Source: Nymphaea colorata (Eukaryota; Streptophyta; Magnoliopsida; Nymphaeales; Nymphaeaceae). Taken from it: a DNA stretch of 64,000 nt. This document shows, in pieces, positions 24,698-37,400 of this stretch; the first letter of the stretch is position 1; each line of letters begins with the position of its first letter. The stretch spans positions 3,265,528 to 3,329,527 of the forward strand of contig NC_045140.1 of NCBI RefSeq assembly GCF_008831285.2, in the 5' to 3' direction. The notes under the pieces are model-generated. The model was given only the letters and a program-made list of their open reading frames with translations, searched no databases and was not told where the DNA came from. Made by a program: the position numbers and the translations under genes.

Positions 24698-27600
24698 TCA
24701 AGAAGAACATGCAGACAGCTTCAGTAGGATCTCCGCTAACTCATTAGAAGTTCTCTTCATGTGATACAACTTGTTTAATTTGTAATGTATTGCTCTTCAG
24801 CATTGTAATTCGAAGAAAAACGTTACACCGACATGATCCATGACCGTGTTCTCACCCTCAATATGACACTCCAGATGGAGCTGCAAATCAAAAAGGGAGG
24901 ATCATTATTAAAATTAAGACCTAACCAATGCTAACAACACTGCACATTATATCTGGCCGTTGAGCATACCTTGAGATGATCACCGAATGGAATATCAAGG
25001 GGAGAGACTCGCTTCATCTACAACCCACTCAAGCGCATCAGCTATAAGAGATTTCTTTTGCATGCTCATCATAGACCTCGGAATTAATACGTGACAGTCA
25101 AACTTGTAACAGATCTGACACTGGGCTACCAGGGTGCGTTTACCAGCTTCTGCCATTATTCCCACTCCTTATCTCTTCTATTATAAATTTCCATAAGAGT
25201 TTGTCTACAGGCAATGTAGAAGAAAAGATTAGAAGGCAATTGGCACCAAAGACAGAATTTGGATAGCCTACAATAAAATGTTCATTCCGCAAGGAAGAAA
25301 TCCTTTGACAAGCATGAGCTGGATTACTCACATGGACAGGAAACGAAGCAGAAGAAATTCTTGACATATTCACATCTTCAACACCAGAAAAGTATGCAGC
25401 AAATTCTGTTCCCATAACTTCATCTTCTTGGTTGTTTAGCACCAAGTGTCTTTGCTTTCCACAACACCATGACTGTCCTGCTTATTCAATGATGTGTCAG
25501 GACTAACATAATCTGATTGTTTTTTATAACATTTTATGTGCCAATGCAACTGATGGTACAATAGTTTGCTTCTCCATTATCCATGCAGTTGTTGGACCTG
25601 GAACAGATGATCTCGCTTGGAATAAAAAATTGAGAATGCTGATTGTCATACCTGCTTGCATCAGAAAATGACCCAAATGGTTGAAAGTGGAACTTCAGCC
25701 TGCCTTCCTCATCTTGTGATTTGGAATACCTCATGGCATCAAGACCTCTGCCTTCGTGAAGGATGAACACCAGAGACGGGCTTCCGACAGATGCCAGTGA
25801 AGGGGGTGTCACTTGAATGTCATAAATTTCTTCCCATATGAAGATAAACTTGGATTTGTGCCCAAAAATATTTGCGTAGAAGCCAATTACTCGAGCAGAT
25901 GCAAAAACTCGACCCTAACAGGAAAGATTCATCATTTGATATCACAGTGATCCAGAGTCACAATAAAAACAGAAAAAAAGGTGGCGCATACCTGCAACAG
26001 CATCTTCCTCTTCAGACAGCATGAGAAATCGCTGACAAGAAATTCTTCTGGAGGCAATTTGAAAAGCTTTTGAAAAGTTGAACTGCGATGAGGAGGCTGA
26101 AGGTGAACCTACCCACAAGTAAGTAGTCTACTCAGTTCTGGTTTCATGCACGACTGTCAGAAGTACTAACGTTCAGTTAAGTTACCTTCCTCCCCAGTTC
26201 ATTCTCCACCTTCCTCAGGTACTTTCGAGTGCTTTGAGCTGCTTTAGTGGTCTCCAAGAATATTCTTAAATGCAGCTTAGATTGAGAAAACCGAGCTAAC
26301 TTTCCTTGAAGAGGAATCCATAAGTCTTCTAGATCTGATGGTGTGTGTTTCAACAAATTGATCTCTGCATGGCCTAGGGACAAAGCCTGCTCACACGGAC
26401 CAGCAAAATCGAAGACTTCCATGTCCAGAAGAGATGGAGGCTCTTCTGGCGTATCAAACTCCACCACTTCTGTAAATAATTTTGATAAGTTATGGAACAA
26501 AGTCCAGTATACAGAGCATCTACTGTGAGCTGATGAAACACAGCATTTTGCAGACAAACAAAACTAGTCAAACCTCACCATTCCACTGAGGATCACGTGA
26601 TTGAAGCTGGACAGAGCTTCTAAGGTTTTTACTGTTACATGTAAAAGTTACATAAGGATCCGAAAAGCGAGTTCCACTGGCTGATGCTATGCCACTACCT
26701 TCAATCAGAGCTACAGTAAGCAACCACCCATCATTATGCACTTCTTTTCCAAAGTGACTACCTACAGGGCAGACATTCAACTTAAAATGACTTTATAAAT
26801 GAAAGCAAAGGGCTATTTCACAGAATAAAAGTTCCAGGAAAAATTACATAAATTCTGCAAAACAGCTGGCCAGCGTACCTTTTTGCAATTTGGCATGCAT
26901 AAAATGTGAAATCATATTGTAAACACGCAGTGATTGAAGAATCAGAAGCGCAGTAGTTATTACTTCTCCAACTGAGTCAGGCAAATCTAAGCCATAAAAT
27001 TCCAGCCCATGTCGTCCACAATGCACTGATAGGAATATGTGAAATGCAATGTATAGCCCAACTGATAAAGCAGAGACCACAGTGAAGTTTAAAAAGTAAG
27101 ATAGTGCCTGTTTCCAATTCGATTGCTTTTTCTCACTTATTGATGCCAAGATCTGCTTTTTCTCTGACAAAGGACTCTCTGAAGCAATCCCTTCTACTTT
27201 CCGAGCCAGTAACTCTGCAAACTGGTCATAGTTTTCCCTAAGGCCTTGACGAACTCCCCCTTCAATCATCCCTTTAAGAACTGTACTTCGCAATATATTT
27301 ATATTGTATGATATAACAAGATGAGAACTTTCTTTGCCTGAATGTAGTGGTTCACCAGGAAATATCTTGTAGAGCAAGGATACATCAAAACAGTTTCCAT
27401 ACGGAACATCAGGTGCACTAACTCTTTTTAAAACAGCATATGAGTTTTCACCAGCGCAGAGATAAGTTTGCACTTCTGTGACCTTAACAGCCCTTACCAG
27501 CTTAGTCGCTGCTTTTGTGAATGTCACTGTCCTCTTTAAACACACATTTTCTCCAAATTCCAGTCTCCAAGCACCTTCATCCAGGTTGGTTGTACCCTGC

Positions 27601-28832
27601 AGTTCTGTTAATTCCTTCATCAACTGTGAATTGGGTGCAAAAAGTAATGCATTGAGATTTTCACAAGATGTCAGATATTGTTTATCAAGAAGGATGCCTC
27701 CTTGCAAATTATCAGGCATTCCATTTTCCTGATTTGTCTCCTGCATTGTTTGAAGTGCTTTTTCAAAGTTGAAATTAGCAAGTGGCTCTTCGGAGACGCT
27801 ACCATTGTCAGAAGATTCATCAGACTGCAGAATAGCCGTCCCAGCTGAATTTGACTTTACTTCTTTATTTTTATTTAAAATCCTTCGCACCAATTTACCC
27901 GTGAATCTTTTGATTGGTTTCTTTTCTTCTGCCCCGGATGATGCTTCCTCTGATACAGAATCCGTATTCTCATATGGAGATCTACCAGGACTCTCAAAGC
28001 AGACAACTTCTCTGCTGTCCGCATCTGAAGGCACAGGACTACTAGAAAGGGTAGAGTCGCTATTGCTTCTACTATAAAGAGAAATAGCTATAAGAATCTC
28101 CCCTGCATAAATTTGAGAATCAAGACATATGAGCACATTGAATGACAGAATCTCAGTATGTAGTAACAGCATATTGCATCCTGATGAATGGATAAATAAG
28201 TTTACAGATATCTTTTTCTGTTTTTGGCTTAAGCAGCAACTTACTACAGGATATACAAAAATAGGGTTTAGAACTCTCACTAAAAAGACGAAACAAAGGA
28301 GAATAAATCATAGGTGATAGTAAATCATAGGTGATAGGACGGATATCAAAAGTGCAAGCATAGAACTATTTATCTCACTAGGCGATAGTTGCAAAGAAAT
28401 CAAGGATAGATGGCAAAAAAATTGATGCATGCAGCTAAACCTGCTTAAGCATGAGGTATTACATTGCAGATCGTTACCACAAATATGCGTCTGGGTTGAA
28501 GTCGAAAGTGGTTGCAGAGGAAACCACGTTGTTGGTAGCGTCTGGTTCTCTGCTTCAGCAACCATCCAAACAGGAACCACGGCCTGCCCCAAGGCTTCAC
28601 TCTCACGTGCTCCGGAACTTCGAACCACAAGGATCACCTGAAGTTCCTCCTTCAAATCATCGATCCTCAACACGAGTTCTTCATTCCACACTGGATTCGT
28701 CTTCCCTCTTATGACACCAGTCTTACTCCTATGCTTCCTCGTCCTTAACTTCACATACGCATCAATCGGATTAGCTCCTAGTTTCTCATGCTTCAACTTC
28801 CTAGCCTCGAGCACATTCACGTAGAGCTTCAT
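24698..28832 (-). CDS. C2 and GRAM domain protein (At5g50170-like), 3' third frameshifted
   Basis: Exons on the minus strand are 28832-28478, 28102-26879, 26761-26579, 26469-26186, 26108-25992 and 25914-25652. All have correct GT/AG borders and phases, giving 808 clean residues. Order: N-terminal C2 domain (about 1-110), acidic/serine linker, VASt-type lipid-transfer domain (about 250-430, with DVPYGN and MIEGGVRQGL), a membrane helix (about 470-490), a second C2 (about 535-640) and GRAM (about 690-808, with KLFKLPPEEF and GFYANIFGHKSKF). Exon 7 (25477-24970) and exon 8 (24880-24698) still resemble the second VASt domain (QICYKFDCHV, EWVVDE, DIPFGDHLK) but in shifting frames. As written the protein ends after TLGAKQPRR, about 824 aa, without the second VASt. 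Family members bind membranes and phospholipids and are thought to act at membrane contact sites. Truncated-functional or decaying are both possible. Confidence 0.85.
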
Positions 28833-31800
28833 GCCGAGGACACTAACTACTGGTATCAGTTCCCCCCAGATATGTTAATATGTAGACAGAAAAACACCTT
28901 TATGCAAAATTTGGACATGCCAACAACCAAAAAGCTAAAGAAAGAGCAGTAACCAATTCAAGAATGCGAGAAGGAATTCCACATACGATTCCAGACCCAT
29001 CTTCAATCTAGCAGTAGTGAGCAATCCTGATCAACAATAGCAGAAAATGGAAGACCAAAGAGCATCCCCCTTTCCCGGGCTATGGTGGCAGTTAAAAATC
29101 TCAAGGGGCCGGTGAACTTCTGGGAACCTCAATTCAAAGAGACTTTGGGCAGCAGAAAGAAGCCAGGTGGGCAGTAAAGACACGACCCACCAAGGCTGCA
29201 CCTATGTTTGTTGTTTCGTCAAATGGCTGACAGGTTTCGAAGGTCGGATCATGCCTTTCGATCGCCATTCACCACGTGGTGGTAGAGTGTTTTCTGGATG
29301 AATGTGCACACGCAGATTCAAGTCACGTGTTTGAAGTACAATGCCTCGCCAGACCCAAGCCAGATATGTTCAATCAAATTGTTTAATACAGATGTAATCA
29401 AATTTTGACAATTAATACAGAAAATGATTCGAGAGAACCAGATTTACAATCAAATTCTAGTGCATTGTGCCTATTGTATTATGGAGAGAGGCCGATGTAC
29501 GATTAAATTTGGAGATGTTAACGGAATATTATTATAAATAGACTTGAACTTCTTATTTTCATTTTCTTTTTGATGTAGTTAATTTAAGTGAAGTTGGTAA
29601 GTAGTATAATCTCATTTTTTATATCCTTAATGGAGAGAAAAATAAAAATAATTGATGGAGCATTTTTATCATTGAATATTAGTTTACATGTTTTTTTTTC
29701 TCTCAACTATGTAAAAAAGCCAAACACTTAAATTGTTCGTTATTTAATATTAGGTTATAATTTTCTTCTTCTTGTTCTTTAACTACCAATCTTTGAAAGA
29801 TCAAACACTTAAATTATCTTTTATCTATTCAGCATGTGAATGTCCAGCACCTAAAATTAATATAATATTTCATAATTTCCTTCTTTTTATTTTTTTTTAG
29901 CAAATTTAAAATAATTACCGTCTATATTGGTGTTAATGTTTTTAACATTAATATGTTAAGGGTTGAAAGCAAGGATGGGGTTGGGTTTTTGACTCTTGAC
30001 TGGTTCGATTGGCTGGGTGGTTCGATTGGCTGGGTTGAGTCAAGTAGGGTATTACAGGCCCAACTTTAACCGATATATATATATATATATATATACTTAA
30101 AACTTATTCCTTCACTTTTTTTGTTTACTAAATATCTACTTCCCTTACTTAAAAACTTTTGGTGCATCTTCGGTAACTCTCTTACATATTCTTTATGTGT
30201 CGCTAATGATATTCTTAAAAAATCTTCATATGTCGCCTATGGCATTCGAATTAAAAGCTCTCAACATGTTATTAAGAATTTTTTAGATATTAAAATATAA
30301 ATTCAACATGTTATTAAGAATTTTTTAGATATTAAAATATAAATTATTAAAAATTTCAAATATGAGTATTACATCAAACTGAGTACTGGGTAGGTATAAA
30401 ATTGAGGGTTGAATTCAACTTAGTAGGACCGTGGACAAAAGCTAAGCCAACCTAAACTCGGCTTTGTTGAGCGTTGCCCCGCCTTAGTTGGAATGCTCTA
30501 ACTGGTTCTCATCGGAACATTAATATGTTCTACGGTTTGAAGTTTTAGCGTTCAACTTTCTCAAGACCCTCGACTGACACCGGTTTTGATAGCACCGTAG
30601 CAGTGTTGTCGATCCTCACCGAGGAAGCTCTTCATCACTGGCCGGATTGCTGCCGCCTTCCGTTGAAATCTACCGCCGGTGACTCATGCGCGTCACTGGC
30701 TCAAGTACCTCCCTCTCTCTCCCCCTACCCGCCCCCCCCCCCCCCCCCCCCTCGCCATCTACTTTCAGAAAGGAGGATTGTGACGCTCATCTATCCTCCC
30801 TTATCGCTCAGCCTTTGCCGGCCGGAAAATCACCTGCTTGGTGTCCATTTCCACCGTCGTCCACTTTTCCTTAGATACTGCTACCCCCCTCTTTCTCTGT
30901 TCTCTCTCTCTCTCTCTCTCTCTTGCTGCAAGATTGTAATCGATTTGGGGTTGCCGCTGTAGCTTCTGCCGACCATTTTTATTGTGCCTGAAACATGTTT
31001 GTGGAAATGAATGCACGCCTCTTTTCACATATATTTTAATGTTAAAGGAAAAACGTGGTTAGAGATAAAGAAAGTTCACTTCCGTAATAGTTTTTGTACT
31101 AACTTTGCTGTAGATTGCTTACAGACTATATCAACATTTGGTTGACATGGTTGCGTGAACACGTTCTTCAAGAAACACGATGGTTTCCTTGGTCCCTTAA
31201 ATCCTCTGTGTTTGGGAAAATTGATTGTTCGTTGTGTTCATCGAAATAGAACGCATTGATAGACTCATCGCGAACCATGTTGTTTGGTGAATCATACTTC
31301 ATGTTTAAAGACCACATAGTGAAAAATTTATGTAGAGACTTTAAAAATTAATTATGTATTGCTTTGCAAGGAAATTATGCAATTATGTCCCTTGAACCCG
31401 AAGAATGGTTGGGACGACTTCCCTGCAGGTAGATGGCAATACTCTATCATATGTATCACATATTTTCGTTCACTATTTCATACTGATCTTCTAGTATTTT
31501 AATTTCTATGCTTTCCTTTTCAATCTCTTTTCATGTCACATTGTCTGTTTTGCATGAAATCAGCTAAGTAAAATTGTTGCAAGATATACCAAGCCCATAT
31601 CCAAAACCTTGTACCAAGAATCCTTGAAACGTCTCAGCATGTAGAATTGTAGATAACAAGATGTGATAATGATCAAGCAAGGTTGTTCTTGCCTTGTTTA
31701 TAGATTGAAGTGAAACTCGCTAATTAAAATGAATGAGTGACCTAATTGGTCATTCTAATCTGCATTTAAATTGCCTGCTGTAATCTTGAGAGCTGAATCA

Positions 31801-32182
31801 AGTGGTAGGCATAAACAGTTAGCCAAATTAGGTCGATTTAGGGATTACCCCACATTGGTTCTTTACTTACATGTTATTTTGCTTTTTTTTAAAAAAAAAA
31901 TTTGACATTATTTTTTTTATGGATATTGTATACTAGATAATTTTTGTCCTAATACTTAGTGCCTTGCTTGCTTACGCCTCGCTTCATAGGCTTCACCTCA
32001 TCGCACTTAACAACGTCGATTTGAACTCACTGCCAAGCGGTGACGTAGCCGGGAGATTCGAAGTGGGGGCTAAGAGCGAGATTGAGAGATGTCGCAATTC
32101 CCCTCATTCATGCGCCAGCTTCCGGCGATGCCAGTCGTCCCTTCTTCACTCCTTCTTCCTTCTCAATGGCCTCATTCACAAA
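28833..32182. other. Spacer between divergent transcription units
   Basis: 28833-29400 is the likely promoter and leader side of the minus-strand C2-GRAM gene. 29400-30590 is AT-rich with an (AT)n run at about 30074-30094 and a direct duplication of about 45 bp at 30263-30343 (the words TTATTAAGAATTTTTTAGA repeat). 30600-30965 is GC-richer with a poly-C tract at about 30730-30751 and a CT run at 30901-30922, which resembles a plant 5' leader or promoter on the plus strand. Its open frames are proline/serine low complexity and were not called. Confidence 0.4.
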
Positions 32183-34421
32183 ATGATGAGTTCACCCTCA
32201 CAGTCGAGGAAGCCGAACTCGAAGACAAGGTTCTCTCTCTCTCTCTCTCTCAAAGTTGCTTTTGATCGCTTTCTCTTTCTTCCTTCTCGATTTATATTGA
32301 GTAAAAAACAATTTCCGAATCCATCTGTAAATATTTCAACAAATTTAGCTCGTGATTGTGTGAAGTCAGAATCGACATTCTCCCAAACCCATTTCCTTAA
32401 TTATTTAGTACTTCGTTGTTTATCGTTCCTGGATAACTGTTTGTGCTCAATCACATGTTTTGTCTTTCCCCGCACTCCTTTTTTGTTGATTTTCCGATAA
32501 ACTCTTGATGGATCGGTGAAAGATTCTCTTCTCAATCCACTATTAGTTGAGGAAAGCTTGCTTCTTTTGGTTTTGTATCTTGGTCTGTTGCTCGAAATTA
32601 TTGTGCTCATACTTTTATTATTCAAATAGTATTCTGTTTAAATTACCATATCCATCTAGAATAGTCACATGCAAATGCGGTGGTATCAAGGAAGCCAATT
32701 TGTTCACGGTAGTTTCTGTAGTGAGATGTCCTCTGTCCTTTTTCATCAGTACAGAACAAGAAGTCTAGATTGGTTCATGGCCAGTTTCTGTAAAGATGCA
32801 TATCTGTTTTTTCACCAGTACAGAACAGGGATGTTCTCTTTATATGCAGTAGGCGGCATGAAAAAAAAAGCTGCAAACTTCTAACAAGACATAGACAGTC
32901 ATTCTTGAGACGTGCTTTTTCTTCAACAGAATCACAATGGCCCTTTACTAAAAGTAATGATGAACCCTGTAGACCATCCCCTTAGAGGTGATGAAAGGAG
33001 GACCTTGATTGGCAGAAAAACCCACGAACTCTTTAGGGTGATCTTGTACGTGGAGGTAGGGAAAAAAAATTAAATATAGCGATATTTTTATTCATCGTTT
33101 TTCGTAATTGATTTAAAGAGAGTGAATATAATGAATCATGTGAATGGGAGAATGGCGGTAGTTGAGCTCAAATTAATCCACTTAGCTACATCTGCCCTTA
33201 CTCTGACTCAATCAAGAGTCACGGTATCCATGCTGAGTAGCTAAGATGCTGTTGTTATTAGCACCTGCTTTTGCTTTCCTGGATTAACTAATCTTTACGA
33301 AGCCACATTCACTATTCTGGTTCGAGCACACAAACATATAAATTTCCACATAGATATAGTCATTACTCGGACTATAAATACATGTAATTCGATAACGTTG
33401 TTCATGGTAGGGTTAAATTTTTAGTTTTTCGATTTCCATGAACCAGGTTTTTATGCTTTATCATGTTTCTTACATGGTTTGGTAGTTGCATTTGTGGCTT
33501 TTATTTGCCACCATAATGCTGAGATCTCACAGCGACTAATTTTAAGTCAGTCTGTTACTGTGGAGGAAGGTTCTTCTGGTTTTTTAAATGCTAGACGCTA
33601 AAGTTAAACTTTCCCAATATAGAAAGGATAAAGGAGTGAGTCAGAATTAACCAAGCTGAATAATATTCTGAACACAATTTGGTGCTTACTTCAGTCGGGA
33701 GATAATTGCCTTCTCTTGCAATTTGAGTTTTCTTAAGCTTACTTACTAAATTGAGCAATTAACTTCTTTATGTTTGCATAATAACTCGGCCTATTCCCAC
33801 TACATATCTGAATGCCGTAAGACTTATTTTGTGCCTTCAGGTTCCTTGATGGATTTGGGCAAGTTTCATCCTGTGTCCCTTTCCAAGGCCTTTTTAAGTT
33901 GGTTTTAGTTCCTATGCATATCATAGCAATATGGCATGCTGAACTTCAATTCCCTAGATGATTTCTCAGATATATCCATATTTTTCATAGATCTTAACTT
34001 CTTTTTTTCTGGTTGTGGTAGGTTCATTAAGGAACTATCTTCAGTTCGGTATGTTGAATGCAAATCTATTATGTCATTGTTCTACTGTGTCTTCCTTAAA
34101 TGCTGATCTATGTCCAGTTGAGTAGTCAAGGTGAAATTATTTGATTTTGTGATAAACTTAGCAATCCTCCCTCTCTCCCAAGTATATTGCTTTTTGATAG
34201 GATGTTGCCAAAACAAATTTCTTGATGATATCTGATGCTATCTCTGACCTAGTTTTTCCGTACAGTTAAATGAAATCAGAAAAGCAAATGCCAACCTGGT
34301 TGTAATTGGCAAGGTTGCTCAAGACAATGACAAGGAGGATTTTGATGGAGAAGCAGATGACGATGACGTAGATAATGTAGATGAAAGTGAAGGTGATGAA
34401 TTTGAGCAGGAGACTGGATAA
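32183..34421 (+). CDS. Possible small spliced gene with acidic C-terminus
   Basis: Three segments join with consistent phases: 32183-32229 (MMSSPSQSRKPNSKT), a 27-nt microexon 34022-34048 (FIKELSSV) and 34253-34421 (SVQLNEIRKANANLVVIGKV and then an Asp/Glu-rich tail). GT donors are at 32230 and 34049, and AG acceptors at 34020-34021 and 34251-34252. The total is 243 nt, or 80 aa plus stop. The basic N-terminus and acidic C-terminus suggest a nuclear or RNA/histone-associated protein, but I do not recognise the family. A six-codon upstream ORF (ATG at 32166) ends in a TGA that overlaps the main ATG (ATGA), a start-stop overlap that could limit translation. Support is limited to phase agreement and the protein-like last exon, so other splice choices are possible. 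Confidence 0.4.
32230..34021 (+). other. Long putative intron / spacer
   Basis: AT-rich with a CT run at 32231-32250. It holds no other convincing exon. If the small gene is real, this 1.8 kb is its first intron. Confidence 0.3.
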
Positions 34422-37400
34422 TGATGTTATGATGATGCTAGAGAAACTCGTTGGTAGTGCATGCTGCATGGTGGTCAATGATATGCAAAGCCTGCTACGT
34501 AGCACTCACCTCTTTGAACTTGGTTATATGCTTTATTATCTCAGAAACTCATCTATTTTTGTTTTCATTATGATAATTTTTTGATGCCCATCACATCTTC
34601 TGAGTTACATGGCTTCCAGATGATTTTGCATAGAGTTTTCATGCTTTGTAGGTTTTGGTATTACATGATAATGCTGAAACTTGTCGAAAAAAAATGAAAT
34701 CATGCCTAAACATAGTTATCCACATTGGATAAGAACGTCATTGCAACACCTCCTAGCTGAGGTGGTTACATTTAATTAACTTCAAGTTCAAGGAAGATAA
34801 GAATTTGATACTTAAGCCTCCTGACGTAAACTATTGGGGTCTCACCCAGCTCCTGCCTGCCTATGAGAAAGTGGAATAGAGAAAAAGGAAAAAGTGAAGT
34901 ACAATTGCAACCTTGATTTGCTGCATGTATTGTTTGAGTTGACCTGGCAGTGTCTTCTTCTCTCTGTCCAAGCTCGTGCAAAGTTCGGACATGAATGCCT
35001 TCATGCAATATTAAGTGAGAACCTGTTTGTTGGCGAGGAACTTGAACCACATTTCTGGTCATGGATTGATGAGAGCACATTGATAACCCAGATGCAGACC
35101 CCTTTAGGCTAGGCGACTTAGGAAGGTCAAACTAGTGGCAACCTGATCCTCGTTGCATGCAACATTTATAGCTTTTGTGGCAAGACATTGATAAGAAACT
35201 TTGTTGGTTGTTGTCCAATATTTGCTACTGGATGAGCATATGCAAGATTGAACTATATTAGTTCACCACGGTGTTTTTCTTTTCATATTAGATGCATGAA
35301 AATAAGTTTATTAAATGTACAAAAAGTTAATTAGAGTGCATTGCTGCAAGATGTCCGATGCGGCTACTACACAAGGGCAATACTCAAGTAGAAATACAGG
35401 TTCATTTAGGGTATTGGGTCTCTACTTCCTTTCTTGGTTTCCTAATTCCTCGGCAGCATCCATCAGTGACAGAATGAACATCATGCCTGATGCTTGGGAC
35501 ATAAATCTCACTTGTGGAACTAGAATAAAGATGGTATCTTGCCGATCTCTGCACATGATGATCATCCAGTGGATGTGATTCTGATTTGCTGAGATGCACA
35601 GGGAACATATTTCGTTATGTTCAATTGGCATAGGTGAACGTGCATACTTCAGGTGGCCGATGCTTATTCTAAGTACCCAGATTCAGTTAAAGCTCTGTTT
35701 AGCTTCTGATTGAGACGATAACATCCATTAATAAAAGAAGAAACGAAGTATTTATCAGAACGCGTATATTATACTGTACGTCTATACCCAAAGGCTCAAA
35801 CAAAAGAAGAAAATAGCTTTAGTGATTGGATGCTGCTAATTAGCGGACAAGACAAGCATTATTTTGCAAAAGCCATTGCTTTATGCAGCAGATGTGAAAG
35901 TAGTGACTACAGTTTTGCTTTCCCACTTCATCTTATCCTTCATCCTCCTTGTATAGTTCAAACATATAAAAAATCATAAAAGGAGAAGGAAGACACTTAC
36001 AAGCAAGATTAGATAAGAAGGATCCATGCATCTACCAAAATCCACTTAAAAAATGCTCACTTTTTCTCTGGTTCAGATGATAAAAGTGACGCCAAGCTGA
36101 ATATTTTACTTTCCTAAGGGGAGAAGAAGTATGGTGCTCACTGAACCCAGTAATATTAACGTATCCAATTTTGTCACCAAGCTCAAGCAGCGGCTATCCA
36201 CAGTGACAAATATATGGTTAAATGACTGCAAAGCAGTATCACAGGTATTGCGAGAAAAGTCACGAGATATTTTGCAAAAAAAAAAATCGCAATCTTTCCC
36301 GACAATATTTTTTATTTTTTTTACAAATTTTAAACGTTTTATGATTTTTAAGTTTTCAAAAATTGTCAAGATTTTTCCATGATTTTTTCGAAAAGAATAA
36401 CTACACTGAAAAATACCAGAGAAAAAAACCTGCCGATATTTTCCAATGCTGTAAAGAATTTGTGCACCATAGACACAAACAGACAAAGGGGGTTGAGAGA
36501 GGGAGAGAGAGTACTTCAAGTTTCATATTATCCATATCTCCATTTCTCAAAACGGCTTACAAAGGTCATTTCATCCCAAAATACGACTAGTTCGAAGCAG
36601 AACAAGTTGCTGGAGATTGAGGAAGCATTGGTGAAACACCATTAACAATTAACTCCAAATATAACTCCAAGAAAAGATAAATAGTAGTGCACAGAAATTT
36701 GCAACCTTTATCAAAAAGTTTCTGAAGAAGAAGAAAGAGAGCAACGGAATTCATTTTCCTAAAATGACTGGAAAGCACCCATCCAGTGGAAAGAGAACAC
36801 TCGTGTCAATAACTAAGGCGACACCACAATCAACAAAGCAACGAATGGAACCATAACGTTCGACTGAAAATCACATTATGTAATGTTAGTTGTACAGTAA
36901 CAGATAAATAAGACTACTTTACACCTGCGAGTAAGTAAGTGTTGTTCTTCATATACCATGGAATAGCTATCTGAACGGATTGATATACGGAGAGCGTAAC
37001 ACACATGACGAATGAATAAAGAACTACAATGAAGAAATGCTAATGATCTTGAAAGTACTGCTTGCATGCTAAAAATTAAGTATGTAAATGATAAAGCTTG
37101 CTGCTGCTGGTACCAAGAAGAATGGGGTGCTGGGCACGCAAGGGTGAAACCAGAAATTTTTAATGAGGGGGGCCAAATTAGAGTTTCAAAATGTTTATAT
37201 AGGATAAATGAAAATTTCTAAAATTTTTTAAATGGTATTCATTGGAAGCACTTTTTAGCAAGTCTTAATTTGGATGTGATAATTAAACTTGCTTGCACTG
37301 ATCCTTATTGCTACATATAATGTTGGAGCCTCATTGCTGAACAATACATCAATGGAAAAGCCTCACGTCTTACCCTAAACTTAGGGGTCATTTGGTAGCA

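Noticed and set aside
25500-25651. Extension of C2-GRAM exon 6 past the GT at 25651
   Set aside because: The read-through residues do not fit the GRAM domain, whereas the segment after the AG at 25478 (TVMVLWKAKTL) does.
26844-28280. 478-codon frame starting in an intron
   Set aside because: The real exon is 28102-26879; the upstream 60 residues and the C-terminal tail are intron sequence read through.
30603-30962. Proline/serine-rich open frame
   Set aside because: Produced by poly-C and CT runs; more likely promoter or leader DNA.
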